A stretch of 64,000 nt of DNA from positions 131,333-195,332 of the forward strand of contig NZ_BLRL01000007.1 in NCBI RefSeq assembly GCF_015082335.1, read 5' to 3'. Under the pieces are notes generated by a model, which saw nothing but the letters and a program-made list of their open reading frames with translations, was not told where the DNA came from and searched no databases. Source of the stretch: Moritella sp. F3. GTDB lineage: Bacteria > Pseudomonadota > Gammaproteobacteria > Enterobacterales > Moritellaceae. Both the position numbers and the translations under genes were made by a program. Each line of letters begins with the position of its first letter. The first letter of the stretch is position 1. Positions 10,478-18,051 of this stretch are shown piece by piece.

Positions 10478-11773
10478 CTAATGTAATTTAAGTGTTGGGC
10501 GTAATACGCGGTTTAAACTACCAACCAACATCATCAAGCCTGTTTTCACATAACCGTGTAAGGCAATTTGGTGCATGCGATATAGTGAAATATACACCAT
10601 TCTAGCAATACGACCTTCAACCATCATACTACCTTTAGTTAGGTTCCCCATCAGGCTACCCACAGTACTAAAGCTACTTAACGACACCAATGAACCATGA
10701 TCATGATAGACAAATGATTTTAATGTTGAACCACCTTGCATCAGCGTCATGATATTTTTAAATGCTACCGTCGCCATTTGATGTGCAGCTTGCGCACGCG
10801 GCGGTACAAATGAACCATCAGCTTGTGCGCACGATGCTAAATCGCCAATCACAAAAATACTGTCATCACGGCTTGCTTGTAAACTACCTTTAACCACGAT
10901 CTGGTTAATACGGTTGGTTTCTAGGCCTGCAATATCTTTCATAAAGTCTGGCGCTTTAATGCCCGCAGCCCATACCATTAATGACGCAGGGATTTGTTCA
11001 CCATCTTTAGTCACCAAACCTTCACTGTTCGCTTCCGTCACCATGGTTTCGGTGCGAACATCAACACCAATTTTAGTTAATTCATGGTGCGCGGCAGCGG
11101 AAATACGCGCTGGTAATGCCGGTAAAATACTTTTGCCTGCTTCTACTAGCGTTACGTTTAACGATTCTTGGTTTACATTGGTAAAACCATAAGCCGATAA
11201 CTGTGATGCGGTATTGTGTAATTCAGCTGAAAGTTCAACACCCGTTGCACCCGCGCCAACGATAGCGATGTTAACTTTGGCATCTTTATTTTTGTTCGCG
11301 CCATGCAATAAAAATGCATTTAACAATTCTTTATGGAAACGGTGTGCTTGGTCTGGGCTATCCAAGAAAATGCAGTTGTCTTTAACACCTTTAGTATTAA
11401 AGTCATTACACATACTACCAATCGCCAATACTAAGTAATCGTATTGTAAAGTACGCTCAGCAATTAACAATTCGTCACAGTCATTATACAAAGGTGCAAT
11501 AGTCACGGTTTTCGTTTCACGGTCTAAACCTGAAAAACTACCTAGCTGAAAATCAAAACCTTGATTCTTCGCGTGTGCCGCATAACTTAATGCATCAATA
11601 CCAGTATCCAGTGAACCCGTTGCAACTTCATGTAATAACGGTTTCCACAGGTGGGTTTTATTACGATCAACCAGCGTAATGCTCGCTTTACCTTTTTTAC
11701 CCAATTTACGACCCAGTTGCGTAGCAAGCTCAAGGCCACCAGCACCGCCTCCGATCACAAGAATTTTTTTCAT
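10478..11773 (-). CDS. ndh: Type II NADH:quinone oxidoreductase
   Basis: A 431-residue single-subunit, non-proton-pumping NADH dehydrogenase that passes electrons from NADH to quinone at the inner face of the membrane. The N-terminal FAD-binding Rossmann motif is [10 protein letters not shown], the second (NADH) dinucleotide motif is [15 protein letters not shown], and the third FAD contact is in FVIGDLAS. The C-terminal segment around [13 protein letters not shown] is a likely membrane-anchoring helix, as known for Ndh. It is divergent from the 116-residue hypothetical gene. An 11-bp inverted repeat lies in its 5' leader (reported separately). Confidence 0.94.
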   Translation of the reverse strand: MKKILVIGGGAGGLELATQLGRKLGKKGKASITLVDRNKTHLWKPLLHEVATGSLDTGIDALSYAAHAKNQGFDFQLGSFSGLDRETKTVTIAPLYNDCDELLIAERTLQYDYLVLAIGSMCNDFNTKGVKDNCIFLDSPDQAHRFHKELLNAFLLHGANKNKDAKVNIAIVGAGATGVELSAELHNTASQLSAYGFTNVNQESLNVTLVEAGKSILPALPARISAAAHHELTKIGVDVRTETMVTEANSEGLVTKDGEQIPASLMVWAAGIKAPDFMKDIAGLETNRINQIVVKGSLQASRDDSIFVIGDLASCAQADGSFVPPRAQAAHQMATVAFKNIMTLMQGGSTLKSFVYHDHGSLVSLSSFSTVGSLMGNLTKGSMMVEGRIARMVYISLYRMHQIALHGYVKTGLMMLVGSLNRVLRPTLKLH

Positions 11774-11794
11774 CTTAGTACGTCCTCATAGATA

Positions 11795-11856
11795 TATCAG
11801 TTAACCGTACTCAAACAGCCCTTTATCATGGCAGTTTCAATGACAGTTAACTGATA
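11795..11856. promoter_or_regulatory. Inverted repeat in the ndh 5' leader
   Basis: TATCAGTTAAC at 11795-11805 and its exact complement GTTAACTGATA at 11846-11856 lie 22 to 83 bases upstream of the ndh ATG. It could form an 11-bp stem with a 40-nt loop in the mRNA leader, or be two half-sites for a DNA-binding protein. No terminator T-tract follows. The function is unknown. Confidence 0.5.
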
Positions 11857-12065
11857 CAACTAAGCAGATGCTTATCTTGTCACTCATTCCATTGACTGAG
11901 TATTAAAGCATGATTTTGAGGTTTAGATCTAGCAAAATTGAGCTGGATCACATTTAGCGAATCAATATATAAGCACCCTGCATTTAATATATATAAAAAT
12001 GTGATATCCAATCGAGTTCAAGATGCTTATAATACCGACCCATTTATTGATAAGAGCCCAGCGCA

Positions 12066-12416
12066 ATGACAAATCAACAACTTCACGAACAGCTAACCGC
12101 ACAGCTTAAAGGCTTTTACCACCCAGCGATTGAGGCTGATGAGTTTCTAACGTTATTAAGCAAACGTAAAATGGGTAAATTTAGCGCTATCTTTGCGGCT
12201 GATAGTGGCTTTAAAGCAAATTCAAATCGATTCTTACCTTATATGGAAGAGTTAGTTGACGATCAGCAAGCATTACCAAAAACTGATGAAGATGGGTTTG
12301 ATGTGGCAATCGCAACATTCCTAGGTAAGTTACAGCAAATGCATACTGTACTTGGTCAATTCTCAGAGCAATTAAAAGAGAAGAAACAGAGTAAACCAAG
12401 TAATATTGGTGAATAG
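12066..12416 (+). CDS. Conserved-looking hypothetical protein, 116 aa
   Basis: I do not recognise this family. It encodes a soluble, mostly alpha-helical, charged protein of 116 residues without signal peptide or membrane segment. It has a basic patch (LLSKRKMGKFSAIF) in the middle and a Lys-rich tail. Transcription probably starts from the TATAAT at 12028-12033, about 33 bases before the ATG; no strong ribosome binding site is visible. It is divergent from ndh and followed by its own terminator, so it is most likely a single-gene transcript. Confidence 0.7.
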   Translation: MTNQQLHEQLTAQLKGFYHPAIEADEFLTLLSKRKMGKFSAIFAADSGFKANSNRFLPYMEELVDDQQALPKTDEDGFDVAIATFLGKLQQMHTVLGQFSEQLKEKKQSKPSNIGE

Positions 12417-12475
12417 CACTACCAGATAAATCGACAAATCATGGCATTATTTAATGCCTAATTGACGATAAAAAG

Positions 12476-12499
12476 AAAAGCGGCATTAGCCGTTTTTTT
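12476..12499 (+). terminator. Terminator after the 116-aa gene
   Basis: A CGGC-ATTA-GCCG hairpin flanked by an A-run upstream and seven T residues downstream forms a compact intrinsic terminator. A second small hairpin GGCATTATTTAATGCC lies just upstream at 12443-12458. Confidence 0.8.
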
Positions 12500-12964
12500 A
12501 ACTTTGTAAATTAACGTCAGCATTAGTATCTAAATAAATAACATAGGTTTACACATTATAGGTTGATGTTTGTAAAAAATAGTTAAAAAACCTATTCCCC
12601 ATAAAGATCATAGAGTTACAACTCTACAGAAAAATTATTTCGATAAATATTTTTAATCAACATTAAATATGAATAAACTGTATTTACAAATAACAATACC
12701 CCCCGCCAAAAAACCAATAAAACTATTAAATAACAGACCATTAGCATTAATCACCATTTCAATTCCGTATTATAAATACAATTTAAACCTCAAACAATAA
12801 ATAGCAAAAATGAACTTTTTATAATTCACATTATAAAAACATATTTACGATTTAACTCTAAAGGAATAGATTTTTCATCAACGTTAAAACAACCTAAATA
12901 CAGGCTGTTGTCATTCATTAATCAATATATTCAGAATTAAATGTTTAATTAACAGGTGGGAACC
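12500..12964. other. AT-rich upstream region of the first fadL-like gene
   Basis: This 465-bp stretch is strongly AT-rich and has no convincing ORF. It contains the perfect dyad TAGAGTT-AC-AACTCTA at 12611-12626, which resembles an element upstream of the second fadL-like gene. The promoter and operators of the gene probably lie here but cannot be pinpointed. Confidence 0.6.
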
Positions 12965-14212
12965 ATGAGAATAAATAAAGTCGCTTTTGCTATTACAACG
13001 TTACTTGCAGCCAGCCAGGTTCATGCAGCAGGTTTTCAAATTAACGAGCATTCGGCATCAGGTTTAGGCCGTGCATTTGCTGGTGAAGCTGCAATTGGCG
13101 ACAATGCAGCATCGTTAGCACGTAACCCAGCATTAATGGCGACTTTTAAACGTGCGCAACTGTCTGTTGTTGGTACCTATGTTGCACCGGATGTGAATAT
13201 CACAGGTCAAGATGAAGGATTTGCTAATATCGGTGGTTCCGCAGAAGCAAATAGTGCTAGTGATGTAGCCCCTTCTGCCGTTGTTCCTGCTATGTATTAT
13301 GTGCAACCAATCAATGATGAATGGGCATTTGGCTTAGCCATGTACTCTAACTTTGGTACAGGTACTGAATATGCTGATGACTATCGTAATAATACAGCCG
13401 CTGGTACCACACATATTGTCACTGCAACATTCAACCCAAATATCTCTTATCGTATTAATGAACAATTCAGTATTGGTGCAGGTGTTAGCGCAATTTACAC
13501 CACTGCGGAACTAAAAAGAAGCTTGCATATTTTGAATGGTACACCTCAATTAAGTGTGGCTGAAATGGAGGGTGATGGTATTAACTTTGGCTGGAATGTC
13601 GGCGCACTCTATGAAGTAAATGAAAACCATCGCTTTGGTATTAGCTATAAGCACAGCTCAAAAATGGATCTAGAAGGTGAGTATAAAGGGTCAGAGTCAA
13701 ACTGGGAAACCATTGACGGTACCATGAATAACACTCTGCCAGCTATTTTGGAGCTTTCCGGTTATCATAAACTAACCAATCAACTTGCCGTATCCTATAG
13801 CTGGCAATACACCACTTGGTCTGATTTTGGTGATATCGTAGCCCACGATTTAGATGGTAAAGAAGTATTAAAAAAAGAAGAAAATTTCAATAATTCAAGT
13901 CGCTACTCTATAGGTACTGAATACTATGCAACAGAGAACCTAACTCTACGTGCTGGTTACGCTTATGATGAACAAGCTGCAGATCCGACTTTAAGTATCC
14001 CCGATTCAGATCGCCAATGGTATACAGCAGGTATGACATACAAAGCAACAAAATCTCTATCTTTTGACCTAGCAGCAGCCTTCGTTGCGGGTAAAGAAGT
14101 AACTTTCGACGAAGTCATTCCAGGTGCAGATCCTAGTCTTGATAGGACTAAAACATTTACCTCTAATGGTGATGCCTGGTTATACTCAGCGCAGTTAAAC
14201 TACAGCTTCTAA
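12965..14212 (+). CDS. FadL-family outer membrane transport protein (copy 1)
   Basis: A 415-residue outer membrane beta-barrel of the FadL/OmpP1/TodX family, which takes up long-chain fatty acids and other hydrophobic molecules. A signal peptide runs to HAA, and the mature protein starts with GFQINEHSASGLGRAFAGEA, the typical FadL hatch start with conserved Asn-Pro in ARNPALMATF. The C-terminal strand ends in aromatic NYSF, as expected for BAM substrates. ATG 12965 is preferred over GTG 12956 because AGGTGGG lies just upstream. It is the first of two tandem paralogues. In the first 61 residues the two precursors differ at only six positions, so this is a duplication. Confidence 0.92.
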   Translation: MRINKVAFAITTLLAASQVHAAGFQINEHSASGLGRAFAGEAAIGDNAASLARNPALMATFKRAQLSVVGTYVAPDVNITGQDEGFANIGGSAEANSASDVAPSAVVPAMYYVQPINDEWAFGLAMYSNFGTGTEYADDYRNNTAAGTTHIVTATFNPNISYRINEQFSIGAGVSAIYTTAELKRSLHILNGTPQLSVAEMEGDGINFGWNVGALYEVNENHRFGISYKHSSKMDLEGEYKGSESNWETIDGTMNNTLPAILELSGYHKLTNQLAVSYSWQYTTWSDFGDIVAHDLDGKEVLKKEENFNNSSRYSIGTEYYATENLTLRAGYAYDEQAADPTLSIPDSDRQWYTAGMTYKATKSLSFDLAAAFVAGKEVTFDEVIPGADPSLDRTKTFTSNGDAWLYSAQLNYSF

Positions 14213-14238
14213 TCTCTCGAAATTAAAAGTATATACCA

Positions 14239-14264
14239 ATGCCATCCACCTTATTGGATGGCAT
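14239..14264 (+). terminator. Hairpin after fadL copy 1
   Basis: A perfect 10-bp stem ATGCCATCCA/TGGATGGCAT with a 6-nt loop follows the stop codon. The tail ATTCATTT is only moderately T-rich. Confidence 0.55.
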
Positions 14265-14788
14265 ATTCATTTAGTGCCCCACCTAAGAACATAAAAATTC
14301 GTCCAAAATTAATAATCCCCTCAAATAAACATGCCATTAATAAAATATAAAGTTCAAAAAAACCATAATAAACATTATAGATACCTCTAAATATATAATT
14401 TTTTGTTATAAAGGCCAAAAAAAACGCTATTTTATAGAGTCTTAGCTCTACAAATGTACACGCTACTTAGTAACATTTTAAATATTTGCAAACAGATCCG
14501 ATCAGTTTTTTTAAAGCCTTTTATAAAACATGAAAAATACGTATTTATTATTAAATAACAAACACTTAAATGTTAATGTTAAGTAAATAAAACGTTTGTT
14601 AATCAAATGTTGGACTCTATAAAGTATTAGGGAATTAGACACCTAGTCATAAAAAGCTATAAAAATGTCTTTACGATCTAATACGAAAGGCTTAGATTTC
14701 AATACAAGATTTACAGGGCATTTAGAAAGTTCATTTTATTTGACCCTAATATCACATTCATAAATTCTAATTTTATATGGCGGTTTAC
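14265..14788. other. AT-rich region between the two fadL-like genes
   Basis: This 524-bp non-coding stretch precedes fadL copy 2. It carries TAGAG-N6-CTCTA at 14435-14450, similar to the dyad upstream of copy 1. A perfect 10-bp inverted pair, TTATAGAGTC (14432-14441) and GACTCTATAA (14613-14622), lies about 170 bp apart. The arrangement suggests paired operator half-sites or a long-range stem, but no regulator can be named. Confidence 0.5.
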
Positions 14789-16009
14789 ATGAGAATTAAT
14801 AAAGTTGCTCTAGCAGTTACAGCATTACTTGCAGCAAGCCAAGTTCACGCAGCAGGTTTCCAGGTTAGTGAACATTCAGCATCAGGTCTAGGCCGCGCAT
14901 TCGCTGGTGAAGCAGCAATCGGCGATGATGCAGCATCACTTGCTCGTAACCCTGCATTAATGGCAACTTTTGATAAAGCGCAACTTTCAGTTGTAGGTTC
15001 TTATGTATCGCCAGAAATTGATGTTACAAGCGATACAGCAGGAAACGCAAATGACGTAGCGCCAGCACAAGCAGTTCCGGCTATGTACTACATCCAGCCA
15101 ATTAATGATCAATGGGCTGCAGGTCTAGCTGTTTACTCTAATTATGGTACTGGTACTGAATATCCAGATGGATATAATGGCACGATTGCAGGTACAACAC
15201 ATATCGTATCGGTTAACTTTAATCCAAACATTTCTTATCGTGTAAACGATGAATTAAGCTTCGGCGCAGGCGTGAGCTTAGTTTATGCAACAGCTGAATT
15301 AAAGCGACACGCTGGTTCTATAGATAACAACGTTGCTAATATGGAAGGTGATGGTTACGGTTTCGGTTGGAACGTTGGTGCATTATATGAAATCAATAAA
15401 AATAACCGTTTAGGTATTAGCTATAAATCAAAGGTTAAAACTGAACTTGAAGGTGATTACACAGGTTCATCAACTGCTACAGGCCTTAATCCTTTTGGAG
15501 AGCAAAATACTGTTGATGGTACTTTAGACATTAACTTACCTTCAATTTTAGAAGTATCTGGTTATCACAAATTAAGCGATAAATTCGCAGTCTCATACAG
15601 CTGGCAGTACACAACCTGGTCTGATTTTGGTGATATCGAAGCGGAAGGTGCAGATTGCAACGATGTAATTGGCGGCGGTGGTCAAGGTGTTTGTTTAATT
15701 AAAGAAGAAGATTTCAGTAACTCAAGCCGTTATGCTGTTGGTGGTGAATATTACCTTTCAGAAGCTATCACATTACGTGCGGGTTACGCACTGGATGAGC
15801 AAGCTGGCGAATCAACACTGGCAATACCTGATACAGATCGTCACTGGTATACTGCAGGTGTGACATATAAAGCATCACAAGCACTATCATTTGATTTCGC
15901 TGCAGCCTTAGTTGCAGGTAAAGAAATTACTTTTGTAGAAAGTAATCAAACATTCACTTCAAGTGGCGATGCGTACATCTACTCAGCACAAATGAACTAC
16001 AGCTTCTAA
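14789..16009 (+). CDS. FadL-family outer membrane transport protein (copy 2)
   Basis: A 406-residue paralogue of the preceding gene: signal peptide ending HAA, hatch start GFQVSEHSASGLGRAFAGEA, conserved ARNPALMATF and a C-terminal NYSF strand. Copy 2 is shorter in the extracellular loop after residue 85. It has an extra disulfide-capable pair in a later loop (the Cys residues in GADCND and QGVCLI), where copy 1 has a short charged loop. ATG 14789 with GGCGG upstream is preferred over ATG 14777. Loop differences suggest that the copies have diverged in substrate or in phage and antibody exposure rather than in the barrel. Confidence 0.92.
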   Translation: MRINKVALAVTALLAASQVHAAGFQVSEHSASGLGRAFAGEAAIGDDAASLARNPALMATFDKAQLSVVGSYVSPEIDVTSDTAGNANDVAPAQAVPAMYYIQPINDQWAAGLAVYSNYGTGTEYPDGYNGTIAGTTHIVSVNFNPNISYRVNDELSFGAGVSLVYATAELKRHAGSIDNNVANMEGDGYGFGWNVGALYEINKNNRLGISYKSKVKTELEGDYTGSSTATGLNPFGEQNTVDGTLDINLPSILEVSGYHKLSDKFAVSYSWQYTTWSDFGDIEAEGADCNDVIGGGGQGVCLIKEEDFSNSSRYAVGGEYYLSEAITLRAGYALDEQAGESTLAIPDTDRHWYTAGVTYKASQALSFDFAAALVAGKEITFVESNQTFTSSGDAYIYSAQMNYSF

Positions 16010-16054
16010 TCCAAGCTTAATTCAGCTTTTCATTAAGCAGTTCAACTTTGTATT

Positions 16055-16085
16055 AAAAAGACAGCCTCGGCTGTCTTTTTTGTTT
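16055..16085 (+). terminator. Terminator after fadL copy 2
   Basis: A perfect 12-bp stem AAAAAGACAGCC/GGCTGTCTTTTT with a TC loop is followed by more T residues. A second hairpin, AAAGATCCT/AGGATCTTT, follows at 16102-16124. Confidence 0.9.
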
Positions 16086-16149
16086 TCTGATCAAAATCAA
16101 CAAAGATCCTGTTTAAGGATCTTTCTTACATCTACGCATTGCAATTAAT

Positions 16150-16164
16150 TAGACGCTCGGTCTA
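16150..16164. promoter_or_regulatory. AcuR-type operator upstream of acuR
   Basis: The dyad TAGAC-N5-GTCTA ends 11 bases before the acuR ATG. The identical dyad with the same spacing stands in front of acuI (16932-16946). A shared palindrome at both genes indicates autoregulation by the TetR-family product. Confidence 0.75.
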
Positions 16165-16175
16165 TAATCAGCGTT

Positions 16176-16820
16176 ATGGAAAATATGACAGGCATTAAAG
16201 CTAAACCTCGCCGAGGTAGGCCACCAAAAGTAGCCCGTGAAAATACCGATACCCGCGCAGTGTTAATTCGCAGTGGTGTAGAAGTTCTAACAGAGAGTGG
16301 CTTTGCCGCTGCTGGTATCGACGGCATTTTGAAAAAGGTCGGCGTACCGAAAGGATCTTTCTATCATTACTTTAAAAGTAAGGAAGATTTTGGCCAAGCG
16401 GTCATTGATAACTATGCTAGCTATTTTGCAGCTAAACTTGATAAATGCTTATTAGATGAATCAATCGCACCATTACAGCGTATTGTAAAATTTGCCGATG
16501 GCGCCAAGCAAGGCATTATCAAATTTGAATTTAAACGTGGCTGTCTAGTAGGTAACTTAGGCCAAGAAGTGGCTATATTACCCGACAGCTATCGCCTTGT
16601 TCTGCAAAATATATTTTCCGTGTGGGAAAGTAAGATGCAAGCCTGTTTAGAGACAGCCCAGCAACAAGGCCATATCAAACAGAACATCAATTGCGGGCAA
16701 CAAGCTGAATATTTTTGGATTGGTTGGGAAGGCGCTGTCATGCGTGCGCGACTCGTACAATCAGTACAACCGTTAGATTTATATATCACGACGTTTATTG
16801 CCAGTATCGCCACCAGCTAA
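16176..16820 (+). CDS. acuR: TetR-family regulator, AcuR-like
   Basis: A 214-residue TetR-family repressor. After a basic N-terminal arm (RRGRPPK) comes the HTH with GIDGILKKVGVPKGSFYHYFKSKE at about 46-69. The C-terminal ligand domain holds GCLVGNLGQE and FWIGWEGAVMRA, which resemble AcuR of DMSP-degrading bacteria, where acrylate or acryloyl-CoA chemistry is sensed. The neighbouring acuI-type reductase and the shared operator dyad support this. ATG 16176 is used; ATG 16185 is also possible, because the operator lies very close to the start. The ligand here is inferred. Confidence 0.82.
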   Translation: MENMTGIKAKPRRGRPPKVARENTDTRAVLIRSGVEVLTESGFAAAGIDGILKKVGVPKGSFYHYFKSKEDFGQAVIDNYASYFAAKLDKCLLDESIAPLQRIVKFADGAKQGIIKFEFKRGCLVGNLGQEVAILPDSYRLVLQNIFSVWESKMQACLETAQQQGHIKQNINCGQQAEYFWIGWEGAVMRARLVQSVQPLDLYITTFIASIATS

Positions 16821-16931
16821 AATAATCATAGATGCCTTGTTCTCTTGATTTCTTAATTCCTAACTTAGGAATAACGAGCAAGGCATTATTTCCAATTCAC
16901 ATTAGTTTTATTAAAATTTTTTACATTTAAA

Positions 16932-16946
16932 TAGACGATCAGTCTA
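16932..16946. promoter_or_regulatory. AcuR-type operator upstream of acuI
   Basis: The dyad TAGAC-N5-GTCTA lies 15 bases upstream of the acuI ATG, directly before its GGAG ribosome binding site. It matches the site before acuR in both arms and spacing, differing only in the 5-base centre. Confidence 0.75.
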
Positions 16947-16961
16947 TATTCGGAGTTAAGC

Positions 16962-17945
16962 ATGTTTAAAGGTATTTTAATCGAAAAAAATGACGACCAA
17001 TACACAGCGTCAGTACAGTCAATTGATGAATCACAACTGCCTACGGGTGATGTAAGCATTGATGTTGCTTACAGTACGCTTAACTTTAAAGACGGTTTAG
17101 CAATCACAGGGAAAGGCCCAGTTGTACGCAGCTTTCCTATGGTGCCAGGTATCGATCTTGTTGGTACAGTGACACAAAGCGACAGCGACAAATTTAAAGC
17201 TGGCGATCAAGTTTTATTAAACGGTTTCGGTGTAGGTGAAAAGCATTGGGGTGGCCTTGCAGAAAAAGCCCGCCTCAACAGTGATTGGTTAATCAAACTA
17301 CCTACTGGTTTATCAGCGAAACAAGCAATGGCTATCGGTACTGCTGGTTACACTGCGATGTTATCCGTTATTGCTTTAGAGCGTCACGGCATCACTCCAG
17401 AAAAAGGCGATGTATTAGTAACTGGTGCTAACGGTGGTGTGGGCAGCTTTGCTATCACACTCTTGTCTAAACTTGGTTATAACGTTATCGCATCAACAGG
17501 CCGTCCTGAAGAAGCCGATTATCTAAAAGCATTAGGTGCATCAGAGATCATTGATCGTAATACGTTATCTGAACCAGGCCGTCCTATGGTTAAAGAGCGT
17601 TGGGCTGCAGCAGTTGATTCAGTGGGTAGCCACACTCTCACTAATGTGTGTGCAGGTCTTAAATACGGCGGTGTTGTTACTGCCTGTGGTCTAGCACAAG
17701 GTATGGATTTCCCTGCGAGTGTTGCGCCGTTTATCTTACGTGGTATTACCTTAGCAGGTATCGACAGTGTAATGCGTCCTATCGCAGACAGAGAAGAAGC
17801 GTGGGCTCGTTTAGCAGAAATCCTAACAGCTGATGACTTCACTTCTATCGGCACTGAGATCGGCTTAGAAGACGCGGTAGCAGCAGCGCATGATCTAATG
17901 GCGGGTAAAGTACGTGGTCGCGTACTGGTTAATCTACAAAAATAA
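16962..17945 (+). CDS. acuI: Acryloyl-CoA reductase, AcuI/YhdH family
   Basis: A 327-residue zinc-free medium-chain dehydrogenase/reductase of the YhdH/AcuI family, which reduces toxic acryloyl-CoA to propionyl-CoA with NADPH. Visible landmarks are YSTLNFKDGLAITGKGPV near residue 40 and the nucleotide-binding VTGANGGVGSFAI near residue 145. NADPH preference is suggested by Ser-Thr-Gly-Arg after the next strand. The zinc-binding cysteines of alcohol dehydrogenases are absent. It follows acuR and has its own operator copy. The pair probably detoxifies acrylate released from DMSP by other organisms or enzymes; no DMSP lyase is seen in the window. Confidence 0.92.
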   Translation: MFKGILIEKNDDQYTASVQSIDESQLPTGDVSIDVAYSTLNFKDGLAITGKGPVVRSFPMVPGIDLVGTVTQSDSDKFKAGDQVLLNGFGVGEKHWGGLAEKARLNSDWLIKLPTGLSAKQAMAIGTAGYTAMLSVIALERHGITPEKGDVLVTGANGGVGSFAITLLSKLGYNVIASTGRPEEADYLKALGASEIIDRNTLSEPGRPMVKERWAAAVDSVGSHTLTNVCAGLKYGGVVTACGLAQGMDFPASVAPFILRGITLAGIDSVMRPIADREEAWARLAEILTADDFTSIGTEIGLEDAVAAAHDLMAGKVRGRVLVNLQK

Positions 17946-17982
17946 CGGTTTTTATTAATAATAAATAAGATCGTAAAATAAC

Positions 17983-18015
17983 AAAAGGCGCGCCCATGCA
18001 GGGTGCGCCTTTTTC
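17983..18015. terminator. Bidirectional terminator between acuI and the 5'-nucleotidase
   Basis: The GC-rich stem AAAAGGCGC...GCGCCTTTTT, with a bulge around the loop ATGCA, is flanked by an A-run and a T-run, serving both convergent genes. Confidence 0.85.
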
Positions 18016-18051
18016 GTTATATTAAATGAATACGATTACTTTATTACCGTA

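Noticed and set aside
16962-17945. Zinc-dependent alcohol dehydrogenase
   Set aside because: The zinc-ligand cysteines are absent and the YhdH/AcuI-specific blocks are present.
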